A stretch of DNA of 12,471 bases, taken from positions 1-12,471 of the forward strand of contig MFOZ01000004.1 in assembly GCA_001784055.1 (NCBI GenBank), in the 5' to 3' direction. Numbering within the stretch: the first letter of the stretch is position 1; each line of letters begins with the position of its first letter. Positions 1 through 6,989 of the stretch are shown in pieces. This DNA comes from Candidatus Levybacteria bacterium RIFCSPLOWO2_01_FULL_42_15 (GTDB lineage: Bacteria > Patescibacteriota > Microgenomatia > Levybacterales > UBA12049). Under the pieces are notes generated by a model that saw only the letters and a list, made by a program, of their open reading frames with translations, did no database searches and had not been told where the DNA came from. Position numbers and translations under genes: made by a program.

Positions 1-623
1 AGAACTTCAAAAAAGCAATATCTTTATCTCCTTACAGCGCTAGCGGATATATCATGCTGGCACGGGCATATCTGGAACTTAAAAAGTATGACGATGCAGT
101 GAGTTTTTTGAATCAGGCACTGGAACTCGAATCAAACGATGCTGCAGATGAAATTGGAATTTATGAGGATCTTGGGAGAACTTTTGATGCAAAAGGAGAC
201 GAGCAGGAAGCAATTTTAATGTATAATAAGGGTCTGGAGCTTGCAATAAAAATTCAGGATAAAAACCAGCTACATTTCCTTTATGATGACTTAGGTTTGG
301 CTTATCTGGAAACAAACAGATTTGATCTAGCAATAGAGTATTTTCAGAAGGCAATAGAGCAAAACCGCACCAGTTCAGTTTCGTTTATTAACTTAGGCGA
401 GACATATCGAAGGAAGGGCTTATTAGATCAAGCTATTGTCCAGTATCAACAGGCAATTAAGGTCGATCCAAAGAATGCACTTGCACATAATAATCTCGGT
501 TACGCTTACGCACTCCAGAATAGAATAAATGAAGCAGTTGCTGAGTTTAAAAAAGCCTTGGGAATTGATCCAGACCTTAAAATCGCAGAAGAGAACCTTC
601 AAAATTATCAGAATCGAAAATAG
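1..623 (+). CDS. TPR-repeat protein, 5' end missing
   Basis: The reading frame is open from base 3, and the first 17 codons already fit a TPR helix, so the true start lies upstream and the ATG at 54 is internal. The 206 residues visible hold the tail of one repeat and about five complete 34-residue tetratricopeptide repeats. They show the usual pattern of a small residue at positions 8 and 20 and a Pro near the repeat end (for example LGYAYALQNRINEAVAEFKK, then ALGIDPD). TPR arrays are protein-protein interaction scaffolds. There is no catalytic domain or membrane segment in the visible part, so the partner and process are unknown. The missing N-terminus could carry a membrane anchor or glycosyltransferase domain. 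The gene ends with TAG and no clear Rho-independent terminator follows. Confidence 0.93.
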   Translation, partial: NFKKAISLSPYSASGYIMLARAYLELKKYDDAVSFLNQALELESNDAADEIGIYEDLGRTFDAKGDEQEAILMYNKGLELAIKIQDKNQLHFLYDDLGLAYLETNRFDLAIEYFQKAIEQNRTSSVSFINLGETYRRKGLLDQAIVQYQQAIKVDPKNALAHNNLGYAYALQNRINEAVAEFKKALGIDPDLKIAEENLQNYQNRK

Positions 624-638
624 AAGGTAAATAGGATG

Positions 639-743
639 TGTCAAGCTATTCAACCTCGAAGGTGTACATGAAGGTGTACATGATCCGCTTACTATATTAA
701 CTAACACCTCCGAGGTGATTGTCGGTGATTGCCACACTTGACA
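639..743. repeat. Possible 105-bp element with terminal inverted repeats and internal palindromes
   Basis: The ends are a 7-bp perfect inverted repeat, TGTCAAG (639-645) and CTTGACA (737-743). Inside are two 11-bp near-palindromes, ACCTCGAAGGT (653-663) and ACCTCCGAGGT (706-716). The second extends to CACCTC-C-GAGGTG (705-717). A third related copy, GCCTCAAAGGT (744-754), lies just outside. The octamer GGTGATTG occurs at 714-721 and 724-731. No protein is encoded. It could be a miniature inverted-repeat element, a cluster of operators or a structured RNA. The terminal repeats are short enough that chance is not excluded. The 413-base stretch 624-1036 contains this element, the doubtful small gene and the uvrA promoter, and I see nothing else in it. 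Confidence 0.4.
660..683. repeat. 12-bp perfect tandem direct repeat (two copies)
   Basis: AGGTGTACATGA occurs twice back to back, at 660-671 and 672-683. It overlaps the right half of the first ACCTC-type palindrome. The 12-bp period is close to one helical turn plus 1.5 bp, so it could be a pair of protein-binding sites. Two copies alone may also be a slippage duplication. Confidence 0.8.
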
Positions 744-761
744 GCCTCAAAGGTGAAAAAA

Positions 762-962
762 TTAAGGTATGGATTGAGATAGCTGTTGAGGTTTTAGTTG
801 TTTGTCTGGAGGCGTTGTTTCTTGCCTTAAGTGTTCTTGTTTTGAATGGTTATATCTATAGATATCTGCAACTGCGGCAAGATAAGAAGCGGCCATAAAT
901 ACAATTTCCCCCGTGGTCTTCCAAAACTCTCTCCGATTGGTAATCTGCGCTTCCCGTTCCAT
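762..962 (-). CDS. Possible small hypothetical protein (66 aa)
   Basis: This is a 66-codon frame from ATG (962-960) to TAA (764-762), divergent from uvrA. The protein has a charged N-terminus, a hydrophobic stretch around residues 18-36 (EIVFMAASYLAAVADIY) and a polar Gln/Pro/Lys-rich tail. It could be a very small single-span or membrane-associated protein. I do not recognise the family. In favour: it fills an otherwise empty gap, and an extended -10 (TGGTAAAAT) sits 7 nt before the ATG, the same close promoter spacing seen at other genes here. Against: it is short, has no Shine-Dalgarno site, and cannot be checked for conservation from the sequence alone. Confidence 0.42.
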   Translation of the reverse strand: MEREAQITNRREFWKTTGEIVFMAASYLAAVADIYRYNHSKQEHLRQETTPPDKQLKPQQLSQSIP

Positions 963-969
963 TCACATC

Positions 970-978
970 ATTTTACCA
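970..978 (-). promoter_or_regulatory. Putative extended -10 for the 66-aa ORF
   Basis: Read on the minus strand, TGGTAAAAT fits an extended -10 (TGn followed by TAAAAT, 5 of 6 matches to TATAAT). Only 7 nt separate it from the ATG at 962, so transcription would start at or one base before the start codon. No good -35 hexamer is present at 16-18 bp. Confidence 0.33.
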
Positions 979-992
979 CATCAAGGCTCTGA

Positions 993-1021
993 TTGATCGC
1001 TGTCATTTCTTAGCGTATAAT
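993..1021 (+). promoter_or_regulatory. uvrA promoter, TTGATC-17 bp-TATAAT
   Basis: A -35 box TTGATC (993-998) is followed after exactly 17 bp by a consensus -10 TATAAT (1016-1021). Transcription would start near 1028, leaving a leader of about 9 nt before the uvrA ATG at 1037. The only Shine-Dalgarno-like sequence, GGAG at 1022-1025, lies upstream of that start and would not be in the mRNA. I see no clear SOS operator here. Confidence 0.7.
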
Positions 1022-1036
1022 GGAGATTCGATCAAT

Positions 1037-3904
1037 ATGGACAAAATTATCATCAAGGGAGCCAGAGAGCACAATCTTAAAAACATAAACGTTGAAATAC
1101 CCAAGAATAAATTAGTAGTATTTACCGGTTTATCAGGCAGCGGAAAATCATCTCTTGCGTTTGACACCATCTATGCCGAGGGACAAAGAAGGTATGTAGA
1201 AAGCCTTTCTTCCTACGCGCGGCAATTCTTGGGGGTTATGAAGAAACCGGATGTGGATCTTATTGAAGGGCTTTCTCCCGCAATTTCCATTGACCAAAAA
1301 GGAACATCTCACAATCCCCGTTCAACCGTGGGGACGGTGACGGAAATTTACGATTATCTGCGTCTTCTGTTTGCCCGCGTGGGGCATCCTCACTGTCCTG
1401 CCTGCGGAAAAGAGATTTCCCATCTTTCCAAAGAGCAAATCGCTTCCCAAATCACGTCCCTTGCAACGGCCCATGGGACGAGAATCTTAATTATTGCTCC
1501 TTTGGTAAAAGACAGAAAAGGAGAGTACCAAGATCTTTTTACCGACCTTAGAAAACGGGGATATAAGACGGTGAGAATAGACGGATCCATATATTCTCTG
1601 AACGAACCGTTTGTGCTCATAAAAACAAATAAGCACACCATTGATGTTGTTGTTGACAAAATCGTTCTTACCAAAAAAACAGATGCGTCCCGTATTCTCT
1701 CAAGCGTTGAGCAATCCCTTAAGCTGGGAAACGGAGAAATTATTGTTGCCCGCGTAAAAGACGCTGGATTTTCTATGCCGGAGTTCCCCAAAAAAATGGA
1801 GGATGCACTTCTTTCCGAAAAATTCGCATGCCCCACCTGCAATATTTCTCTTCCGGAAATTGAACCCCGCTTGTTTTCATTCAATACACCTCACGGCGCA
1901 TGTCCTTCCTGCAACGGCTTGGGCACGGTACTTTCCGTTGATAAAGAGCTTATATTCAACAATAACCTCTCTATGAACGAGGGCGGCATTTTGCCGTTTC
2001 CCCGCATTTCTACTCAAGATACCTGGCTTTGCCGAACTTTCAGGACGTTTTGTGAGGAAAATAACATTTCGCTTGCAACAAGGTTTGAATTTCTCCCGCA
2101 GAAGAAAAAGGACATGCTTTATGCAGGCACGGGAGAACGATTATATGAGGTTATTGGGAAAAACCGGTGGGGGAGAACAACGAGCATTTTTGAACCATTC
2201 AAAGGATTCGCTCACGAGTTGAGGACGCGATATGAAAATGCTGAGTCATTGTTTATGAAGTCGCAAATGGAAAAGTTTATGCGCTATGAAGTGTGCGTAT
2301 CCTGCAGCGGATCACGCCTTAAAAAAGAAGCCCTTTCGGTAAGCATTAACGGAAAATCTATTATTGAGGTTTGCAACCTTTCTATTGATCAGACAAGAAC
2401 CTTTATTGAATCTCTTACGTCTCTTTCGGAAAGAGAAAAAGAAATAGGGAAAATTGTCCTTCGGGAAATACGACAGCGCCTTACATTTCTTATTGACGTG
2501 GGGCTTGAATATCTCAATCTTAGTCGGGGAGCACAAACGCTGTCGGGAGGGGAAGCACAGAGAATTCGGCTTGCCTCCCAGATAGGAAGTGGACTCACCG
2601 GAGTACTTTATGTTCTTGATGAACCCTCAATCGGGCTTCATCAAAAAGACAACGCAAAGCTTATAGAAACGCTTAAAAAACTTAGGGATCTTCAAAATAC
2701 CGTGCTGGTAGTGGAGCATGATCAAGAAACAATGGAAAATGCCGATTATTTGCTTGATTTTGGTCCGGGAGCAGGAGAGCAAGGAGGATCAATTATCTCA
2801 TCCGGAACCCCAAGTGAAATAAAAAAAGACCCTCAGTCAATTACCGGAGCGTACTTATCCGGCAAAAAAACAATCAAGATTGTGCAAATTCTTAAGAAAG
2901 AGAGTGCGATGCAGGAAAATATTGTGATAATAGGAGCATCGGAACACAATTTAAAAAATATAACCGTAACGTTTCCTCTTAAGAAATTTATTGTCGTAAC
3001 AGGGGTATCGGGAAGTGGAAAGTCAACTCTGGTAGCTGATATTTTCTACCATGCCCTCATGAGGAAGAAGAACCCCTTTCACCGGGAAAAACCGGGAGCG
3101 CATCAAAGCTCAAGCGGAGATGAGTTTGTAAAAAATGTCTATCTTATAGATCAATCGGCAATTGGGAGAACGCCAAGAAGCAATCCCGCAACTTATACGG
3201 GATGCTTTACTTATATCAGAGCGCTTTTTGCCCAAACTAAGGAAGCGCGACTCAAAGGATACGGTCCGGGACGATTTTCCTTTAACGTAAAAGGGGGAAG
3301 ATGTGAGGCGTGCCAAGGAGAAGGCCAAATAAAAATAGGAATGCAGTTTTTGCCGGATGTGTACGTAACATGCGAAGTATGCTTGGGGCTTCAATATAAT
3401 AGCGAGGCGCTGGGAGTTCATTTCAACGGAAAGACAATTGCGGACGTTCTTGCCATGAGTGTTGCTACAGCCTATGAATTTTTTCAGTACGCTCCGGGCT
3501 TGTCCCATAAACTGCTAACCCTTAATGACGTTGGTTTATCATACATCAAACTAGGCCAACCCGCGCCGACTCTTTCAGGAGGAGAGGCGCAAAGAGTAAA
3601 GCTTGCAACAGAATTGTCCAAAAAAGGTATGGACGCAGTTTACTTGCTTGATGAACCAACAATGGGATTGCATTTTGCAGATTTGCAAAAACTTCTTTTG
3701 GTCCTGCGAAGACTGGTTGATAATGGCAATACCGTTATTGTCATAGAGCATAATCTTGATGTTATTAAAAACGCCGACTACATCATTGATTTAGGCCCGG
3801 AAGGGGGAGACGGAGGAGGATCAGTTGTTGCTTCCGGATCCCCGCAGGAAATAGCAAAAAATCCACACTCTTACACCGGACAATTTCTCAAAAAAGTTTT
3901 ATGA
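1037..3904 (+). CDS. uvrA: Excinuclease ABC subunit UvrA
   Basis: UvrA is the damage-sensing ATPase of nucleotide-excision repair. As a dimer it scans DNA, loads UvrB at lesions and then leaves. This copy is full length (955 aa) with two ABC ATPase modules. Walker A motifs are GLSGSGKS (31-38) and GVSGSGKS (656-663). Signature motifs LSGGEAQR start at 502 and 846, each followed by a Walker B ending in LDEP. Zinc-binding cysteine sets are C265/C268/C289/C292 and C756/C759/C779/C782. Extra CxxC pairs at 120/123 and 420/423 could form the third zinc site known in some UvrA proteins. The start matches the family ([17 protein letters not shown]). An oddity is that the usual GKRYN after the last zinc knuckle reads GLQYN (784-788). 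It is followed after 12 nt by the transglutaminase-like gene and then uvrC, so the three are probably co-transcribed. Confidence 0.99.
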   Translation: MDKIIIKGAREHNLKNINVEIPKNKLVVFTGLSGSGKSSLAFDTIYAEGQRRYVESLSSYARQFLGVMKKPDVDLIEGLSPAISIDQKGTSHNPRSTVGTVTEIYDYLRLLFARVGHPHCPACGKEISHLSKEQIASQITSLATAHGTRILIIAPLVKDRKGEYQDLFTDLRKRGYKTVRIDGSIYSLNEPFVLIKTNKHTIDVVVDKIVLTKKTDASRILSSVEQSLKLGNGEIIVARVKDAGFSMPEFPKKMEDALLSEKFACPTCNISLPEIEPRLFSFNTPHGACPSCNGLGTVLSVDKELIFNNNLSMNEGGILPFPRISTQDTWLCRTFRTFCEENNISLATRFEFLPQKKKDMLYAGTGERLYEVIGKNRWGRTTSIFEPFKGFAHELRTRYENAESLFMKSQMEKFMRYEVCVSCSGSRLKKEALSVSINGKSIIEVCNLSIDQTRTFIESLTSLSEREKEIGKIVLREIRQRLTFLIDVGLEYLNLSRGAQTLSGGEAQRIRLASQIGSGLTGVLYVLDEPSIGLHQKDNAKLIETLKKLRDLQNTVLVVEHDQETMENADYLLDFGPGAGEQGGSIISSGTPSEIKKDPQSITGAYLSGKKTIKIVQILKKESAMQENIVIIGASEHNLKNITVTFPLKKFIVVTGVSGSGKSTLVADIFYHALMRKKNPFHREKPGAHQSSSGDEFVKNVYLIDQSAIGRTPRSNPATYTGCFTYIRALFAQTKEARLKGYGPGRFSFNVKGGRCEACQGEGQIKIGMQFLPDVYVTCEVCLGLQYNSEALGVHFNGKTIADVLAMSVATAYEFFQYAPGLSHKLLTLNDVGLSYIKLGQPAPTLSGGEAQRVKLATELSKKGMDAVYLLDEPTMGLHFADLQKLLLVLRRLVDNGNTVIVIEHNLDVIKNADYIIDLGPEGGDGGGSVVASGSPQEIAKNPHSYTGQFLKKVL

Positions 3905-3916
3905 TAGGATGAACCT

Positions 3917-5770
3917 ATGAGATTCTTATCAAGGATTTTCTTGTTTTCAATTTTCTACCTTCTATTTTCTACCTTCTATTCGATACCTTCTTTTGCCTCT
4001 GAAAATTTTTCAACGTCCTATGAGGTTACGTATGATGTTTTACCCAGTAGCGTTACCAACGTAAAATTTGACGTACGGCTCACCAACAGAACCAGCCAAT
4101 ACTATGCCTCTTCTTATAAAATTGAGTTGGGTTTTGAAGATTTTAGAAACGTTAAAGCCTTTGATGAAGACGGAACAATCACTCCCAACATAACCAAACA
4201 TTCAAAAGGAAGCACTGTAGATCTTGTTTTTAACAAACGGGTGGTTGGACTCAACAATACGCTTTCTTTTAACATTTCTTTAGAAAGTAGCGAGATTGCT
4301 AAAAAACTTGGGAATATTTGGGAAATAAATATACCCGGAATTGCCAACCAAGATGATTTTTCCCAGTTTGACGTTGTTGTTAAGGTGCCTCCGTCGCTTG
4401 GAGTACCCACCTATATTAAGCCATACGTCATCCCACAGGGGCTATCTCAAGACACCATTAAATTCACCAAAGAACAACTTGGTAAATCAGGCATCTCCAT
4501 CTCTTACGGATCTAGACAGATTTATGAATTTACGCTCTCCTATCATCTTAAAAACTCTAATGTTATCCCTGTTCAAACAGAAATTGCGATCCCACCAACT
4601 ACCAATTATCAGGAGGTTGCGATTGAAGAGATAACGCCAAAACCGGAAAACGTGGTAAAAGACGCGGACGGAAACTGGCTCGCCCGCTATTTTCTCTATC
4701 CTTCAGAGCGAAAAGATGTGACGGTAAAAGGAAAAGCGTATGTCTCCCTTTATCCCAAAAAACAGGAAATATCGGATGCGGATCTTAAGCGCTATCTTGA
4801 AGAAAAACCCTATTGGGAGACATCAAATGCCAAAATAAAAGAACTCGCAAAAACGCTTAAAACCCCTCAGGCAATTTATTCCTATGTAGTAAATGAGCTA
4901 ACATACGATTTTTCTCGCGTTGAAACAAGTAAGCCACGCCTTGGCGCCTCAGAGGTGCTAAAACAGCCTTATTCTGCGGTTTGTCTTGAGTTTACGGACC
5001 TTTTTATCGCAATCGCAAGAAGTGCTGGGATTCCCGCTCGAGAAGTAAACGGGTTTGCCTACACGGAGAACGCAAGGCAAAGACCCCTCTCTTTGGTGAA
5101 AGACGTTTTGCATGCGTGGCCCGAGTATTACGATTATGAAAAGCAGACATGGGTCATGATTGACCCTACGTGGGGAAACACCACCGGAGGAGTTGACTAT
5201 TTCTATACGCTGGATTTTGACCATTTTGCGTTTGTGATAAAGGGTGATAGCAGTGAATACCCCATACCCGCAGGAGGGTACAAGCTTAAGGGAGAAGAAG
5301 ATAAAAAAGATGTGTATGTCGCATTTGGAACACAAGTACCATCACTCTCTCCTCAATACAGCTTTAACGTGGATATTCCCAATAACGCTTTCTCAGCAGT
5401 CTTTCTATCCGGATCAATTAACGTAGAGAATGCCGGTGCCGTTCTTTTGCCCCCCAAATCTATCACTGTTGAGTCTTCATATCTTCTGCCAAAATCCCAG
5501 ACAATATTGTTTGAAGAAATTCCACCCTTTGGCAAGTCCCGGATTTCTTTTGGGTTTAAAAAAACTCCTCTTTTGACAAATAAACGAGTGAGCATTACAA
5601 TTACCTCCGATCAATCAATCGTCAAAAAAACCGTATTCATAACTCCCTTTGCTCTTAATAAGACAACGCTTATTATTCTAGGAGGTGTTATTTTTGGAAT
5701 TCTTACGATCATCATATCAATCATTGCCACAAGAACCTGGTATTTATCAGTTTTTAGACAAAAACCGTAA
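3917..5770 (+). CDS. Exported, C-terminally anchored transglutaminase-like protein
   Basis: The 617-aa protein starts with a signal peptide: basic start, hydrophobic core at about 7-23, likely cleavage after SFA at 27. Next come beta-rich extracytoplasmic regions and a transglutaminase-like core at about 315-440. The core has all three papain-fold catalytic residues: C356 in SAVCLEF, H399 in LHAWPEYY and D416 in IDPTW. A further beta-rich region follows, then one transmembrane helix (about 583-606) and a short basic tail, so the enzyme domain should face outward. Family members are proteases, amidases or protein cross-linkers; the substrate cannot be told from sequence. The start has an AGGA (3906-3909) 7 nt upstream, 12 nt after the uvrA stop. 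The last 77 bases also encode the start of uvrC. No functional link to DNA repair is apparent, so the operon position may only reflect compaction. Confidence 0.92.
   Translation: MRFLSRIFLFSIFYLLFSTFYSIPSFASENFSTSYEVTYDVLPSSVTNVKFDVRLTNRTSQYYASSYKIELGFEDFRNVKAFDEDGTITPNITKHSKGSTVDLVFNKRVVGLNNTLSFNISLESSEIAKKLGNIWEINIPGIANQDDFSQFDVVVKVPPSLGVPTYIKPYVIPQGLSQDTIKFTKEQLGKSGISISYGSRQIYEFTLSYHLKNSNVIPVQTEIAIPPTTNYQEVAIEEITPKPENVVKDADGNWLARYFLYPSERKDVTVKGKAYVSLYPKKQEISDADLKRYLEEKPYWETSNAKIKELAKTLKTPQAIYSYVVNELTYDFSRVETSKPRLGASEVLKQPYSAVCLEFTDLFIAIARSAGIPAREVNGFAYTENARQRPLSLVKDVLHAWPEYYDYEKQTWVMIDPTWGNTTGGVDYFYTLDFDHFAFVIKGDSSEYPIPAGGYKLKGEEDKKDVYVAFGTQVPSLSPQYSFNVDIPNNAFSAVFLSGSINVENAGAVLLPPKSITVESSYLLPKSQTILFEEIPPFGKSRISFGFKKTPLLTNKRVSITITSDQSIVKKTVFITPFALNKTTLIILGGVIFGILTIIISIIATRTWYLSVFRQKP
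3951..3978. repeat. 14-bp perfect tandem duplication inside the signal-peptide codons
   Basis: TTTTCTACCTTCTA occurs twice without a gap (3951-3964 and 3965-3978). The unit is not a multiple of three, so the copies are read in different frames; both still encode hydrophobic and aromatic residues (IFYLLFS, then FSTFYS). Gaining or losing one unit would frameshift the gene. Confidence 0.9.
5680..5696 (+). promoter_or_regulatory. Strong Shine-Dalgarno site selecting a TTG start for uvrC
   Basis: AGGAGG (5680-5685) is a perfect Shine-Dalgarno sequence lying inside the transmembrane-helix codons of the upstream gene. An in-frame TTG at 5694-5696 sits 8 nt downstream, the ideal distance. The alternative in-frame GTG at 5685 overlaps the AGGAGG and could not use it. 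The only longer option therefore lacks a usable site, and TTG at 5694 is the best start. Confidence 0.75.
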
Positions 5771-6989
5771 TATTCTTTATGTGGGAAAAGCAAAAAACCT
5801 CAAAAAGCGCGTTTCTTCTTACTTCCGCAAAAATACGCGTCTTTTAGAAAAAACAGCGATTCTTGTTGCCCAAACCGAGCACATCAAGGCTGTTCCTGTT
5901 GAGTCCGAAATTGAAGCTCTTCTTCTTGAGGTAAATTTGATTAAAAAAAACAAACCCAAATATAACATCCTATTTACCGATTCAAAATCATACCCTTCTA
6001 TTAAAATCACAAAAGAGGAGTATCCAAAGATTCTTGTTGTAAGAAAAACAGATGATAAAAAAGCCGTTTATTTTGGGCCGTTTCCAAGCGCTCCTCAAAT
6101 AAAAAGCGTAGTTACTATGTTGCGAAAAATCTTTCCCTATCAGTCTGTTGTAAACCATCCAAAGCGTTTTTGCCTTTATTATTATTTAGATTTATGCCCA
6201 TGCCCGCCAATGTTTATTGCTGAAGCAGAGAAAAAGGAATACAAAAAATCCGTTCTGTATATCACGTCTTTCTTAAAAGGAAAGTGCAAACGCGTCCTGT
6301 CGGCTCTTAAGAAAGAACGAAAACGCAAGGCAGAACAAGAACTATTTGAAGAGGCGTCCAGAATCCAAAAACAGATTGAGGCAATACAATACATTACATC
6401 AGCCGTCCACAAGCCGTTTGAATACGAAACAAATCCAAATCTCCATGTTGATTTGCGAAAAGAAGAGACGGATGCGCTCCTCGCGCTGTTGCAAAAAAAC
6501 GGCGTTGGTATTGATAGTTTGGCAAGAATTGAATGCTTTGACATCTCAACGCTTTCCGGAATATTTTCTACGGGAGGAATGGTGGTGTTTGTTGAAGGAA
6601 AAAAGAATCCCTTATCATACAAACGGTTTCGGATAAAAAGAGAGCAGGAAACTCAAAAACCAAACGACTTTGCTATGATGGAAGAAGTTCTTCGGAGAAG
6701 AATTAAACATACCGAATGGCCTTTTCCCAACTTAATAATTGTTGATGGAGGAAAAGGCCAAGTATCAAGTGCATTAAGCGTTTTAAAAGATGCAAATAAA
6801 AAGATTCCTATCATTGGGCTTGCAAAAAGAGAAGAAACTATCATTACCAGTGATTTTAGGCAAGTCTTGGTTCCTAAAAATACTCCTTCGTTTAGATTGA
6901 TCACGCGTATTCGTGATGAGACGCACCGTTTTGCCATAACGTATCACAGGAAACTACGGAGCAAAGCCTTTCTCGGAACATACGCTTAG
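5694..6989 (+). CDS. uvrC: Excinuclease ABC subunit UvrC, short form without helix-hairpin-helix tail
   Basis: UvrC makes the two incisions of nucleotide-excision repair after UvrA loads UvrB. From the TTG start the protein is 431 aa, against about 600 in E. coli. The N-terminal GIY-YIG nuclease domain (3' cut) is present: GIY at 16-18, YVG at 29-31 and a downstream EALLLE helix. A UVR motif for UvrB contact lies at about 205-235. The RNase H-like 5' nuclease follows, with D283 in ECFDIS, D351 in VDGGKGQ and H418 in AITYHRK. The protein stops 13 residues after H418, so the tandem helix-hairpin-helix domain that normally helps DNA binding is missing. The cysteine cluster that holds an iron-sulfur centre in E. 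coli is altered to C160-x7-C168-x-C170, with no upstream fourth Cys. The start overlaps the preceding gene by 77 nt. The stop overlaps the stop of the convergent gene. Confidence 0.95.
   Translation: MEFLRSSYQSLPQEPGIYQFLDKNRNILYVGKAKNLKKRVSSYFRKNTRLLEKTAILVAQTEHIKAVPVESEIEALLLEVNLIKKNKPKYNILFTDSKSYPSIKITKEEYPKILVVRKTDDKKAVYFGPFPSAPQIKSVVTMLRKIFPYQSVVNHPKRFCLYYYLDLCPCPPMFIAEAEKKEYKKSVLYITSFLKGKCKRVLSALKKERKRKAEQELFEEASRIQKQIEAIQYITSAVHKPFEYETNPNLHVDLRKEETDALLALLQKNGVGIDSLARIECFDISTLSGIFSTGGMVVFVEGKKNPLSYKRFRIKREQETQKPNDFAMMEEVLRRRIKHTEWPFPNLIIVDGGKGQVSSALSVLKDANKKIPIIGLAKREETIITSDFRQVLVPKNTPSFRLITRIRDETHRFAITYHRKLRSKAFLGTYA

Noticed and set aside
660..683. Start of a CRISPR array or replication iterons
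   Set aside because: Only two copies, directly adjacent with no spacers, and no cas or replication gene nearby.
423..737. 104-codon minus-strand frame overlapping the TPR gene and the repeat cluster
   Set aside because: Two thirds of it is antisense to a clear TPR gene, and the rest translates the direct repeats (SCTPSCTPS). No family pattern.
738..768. Plus-strand promoter from TTGACA at 738-743
   Set aside because: The -35 is perfect, but the best -10 (TAAGGT, 19 bp away) is poor, and no plus-strand gene lies before uvrA, which has a better promoter of its own.
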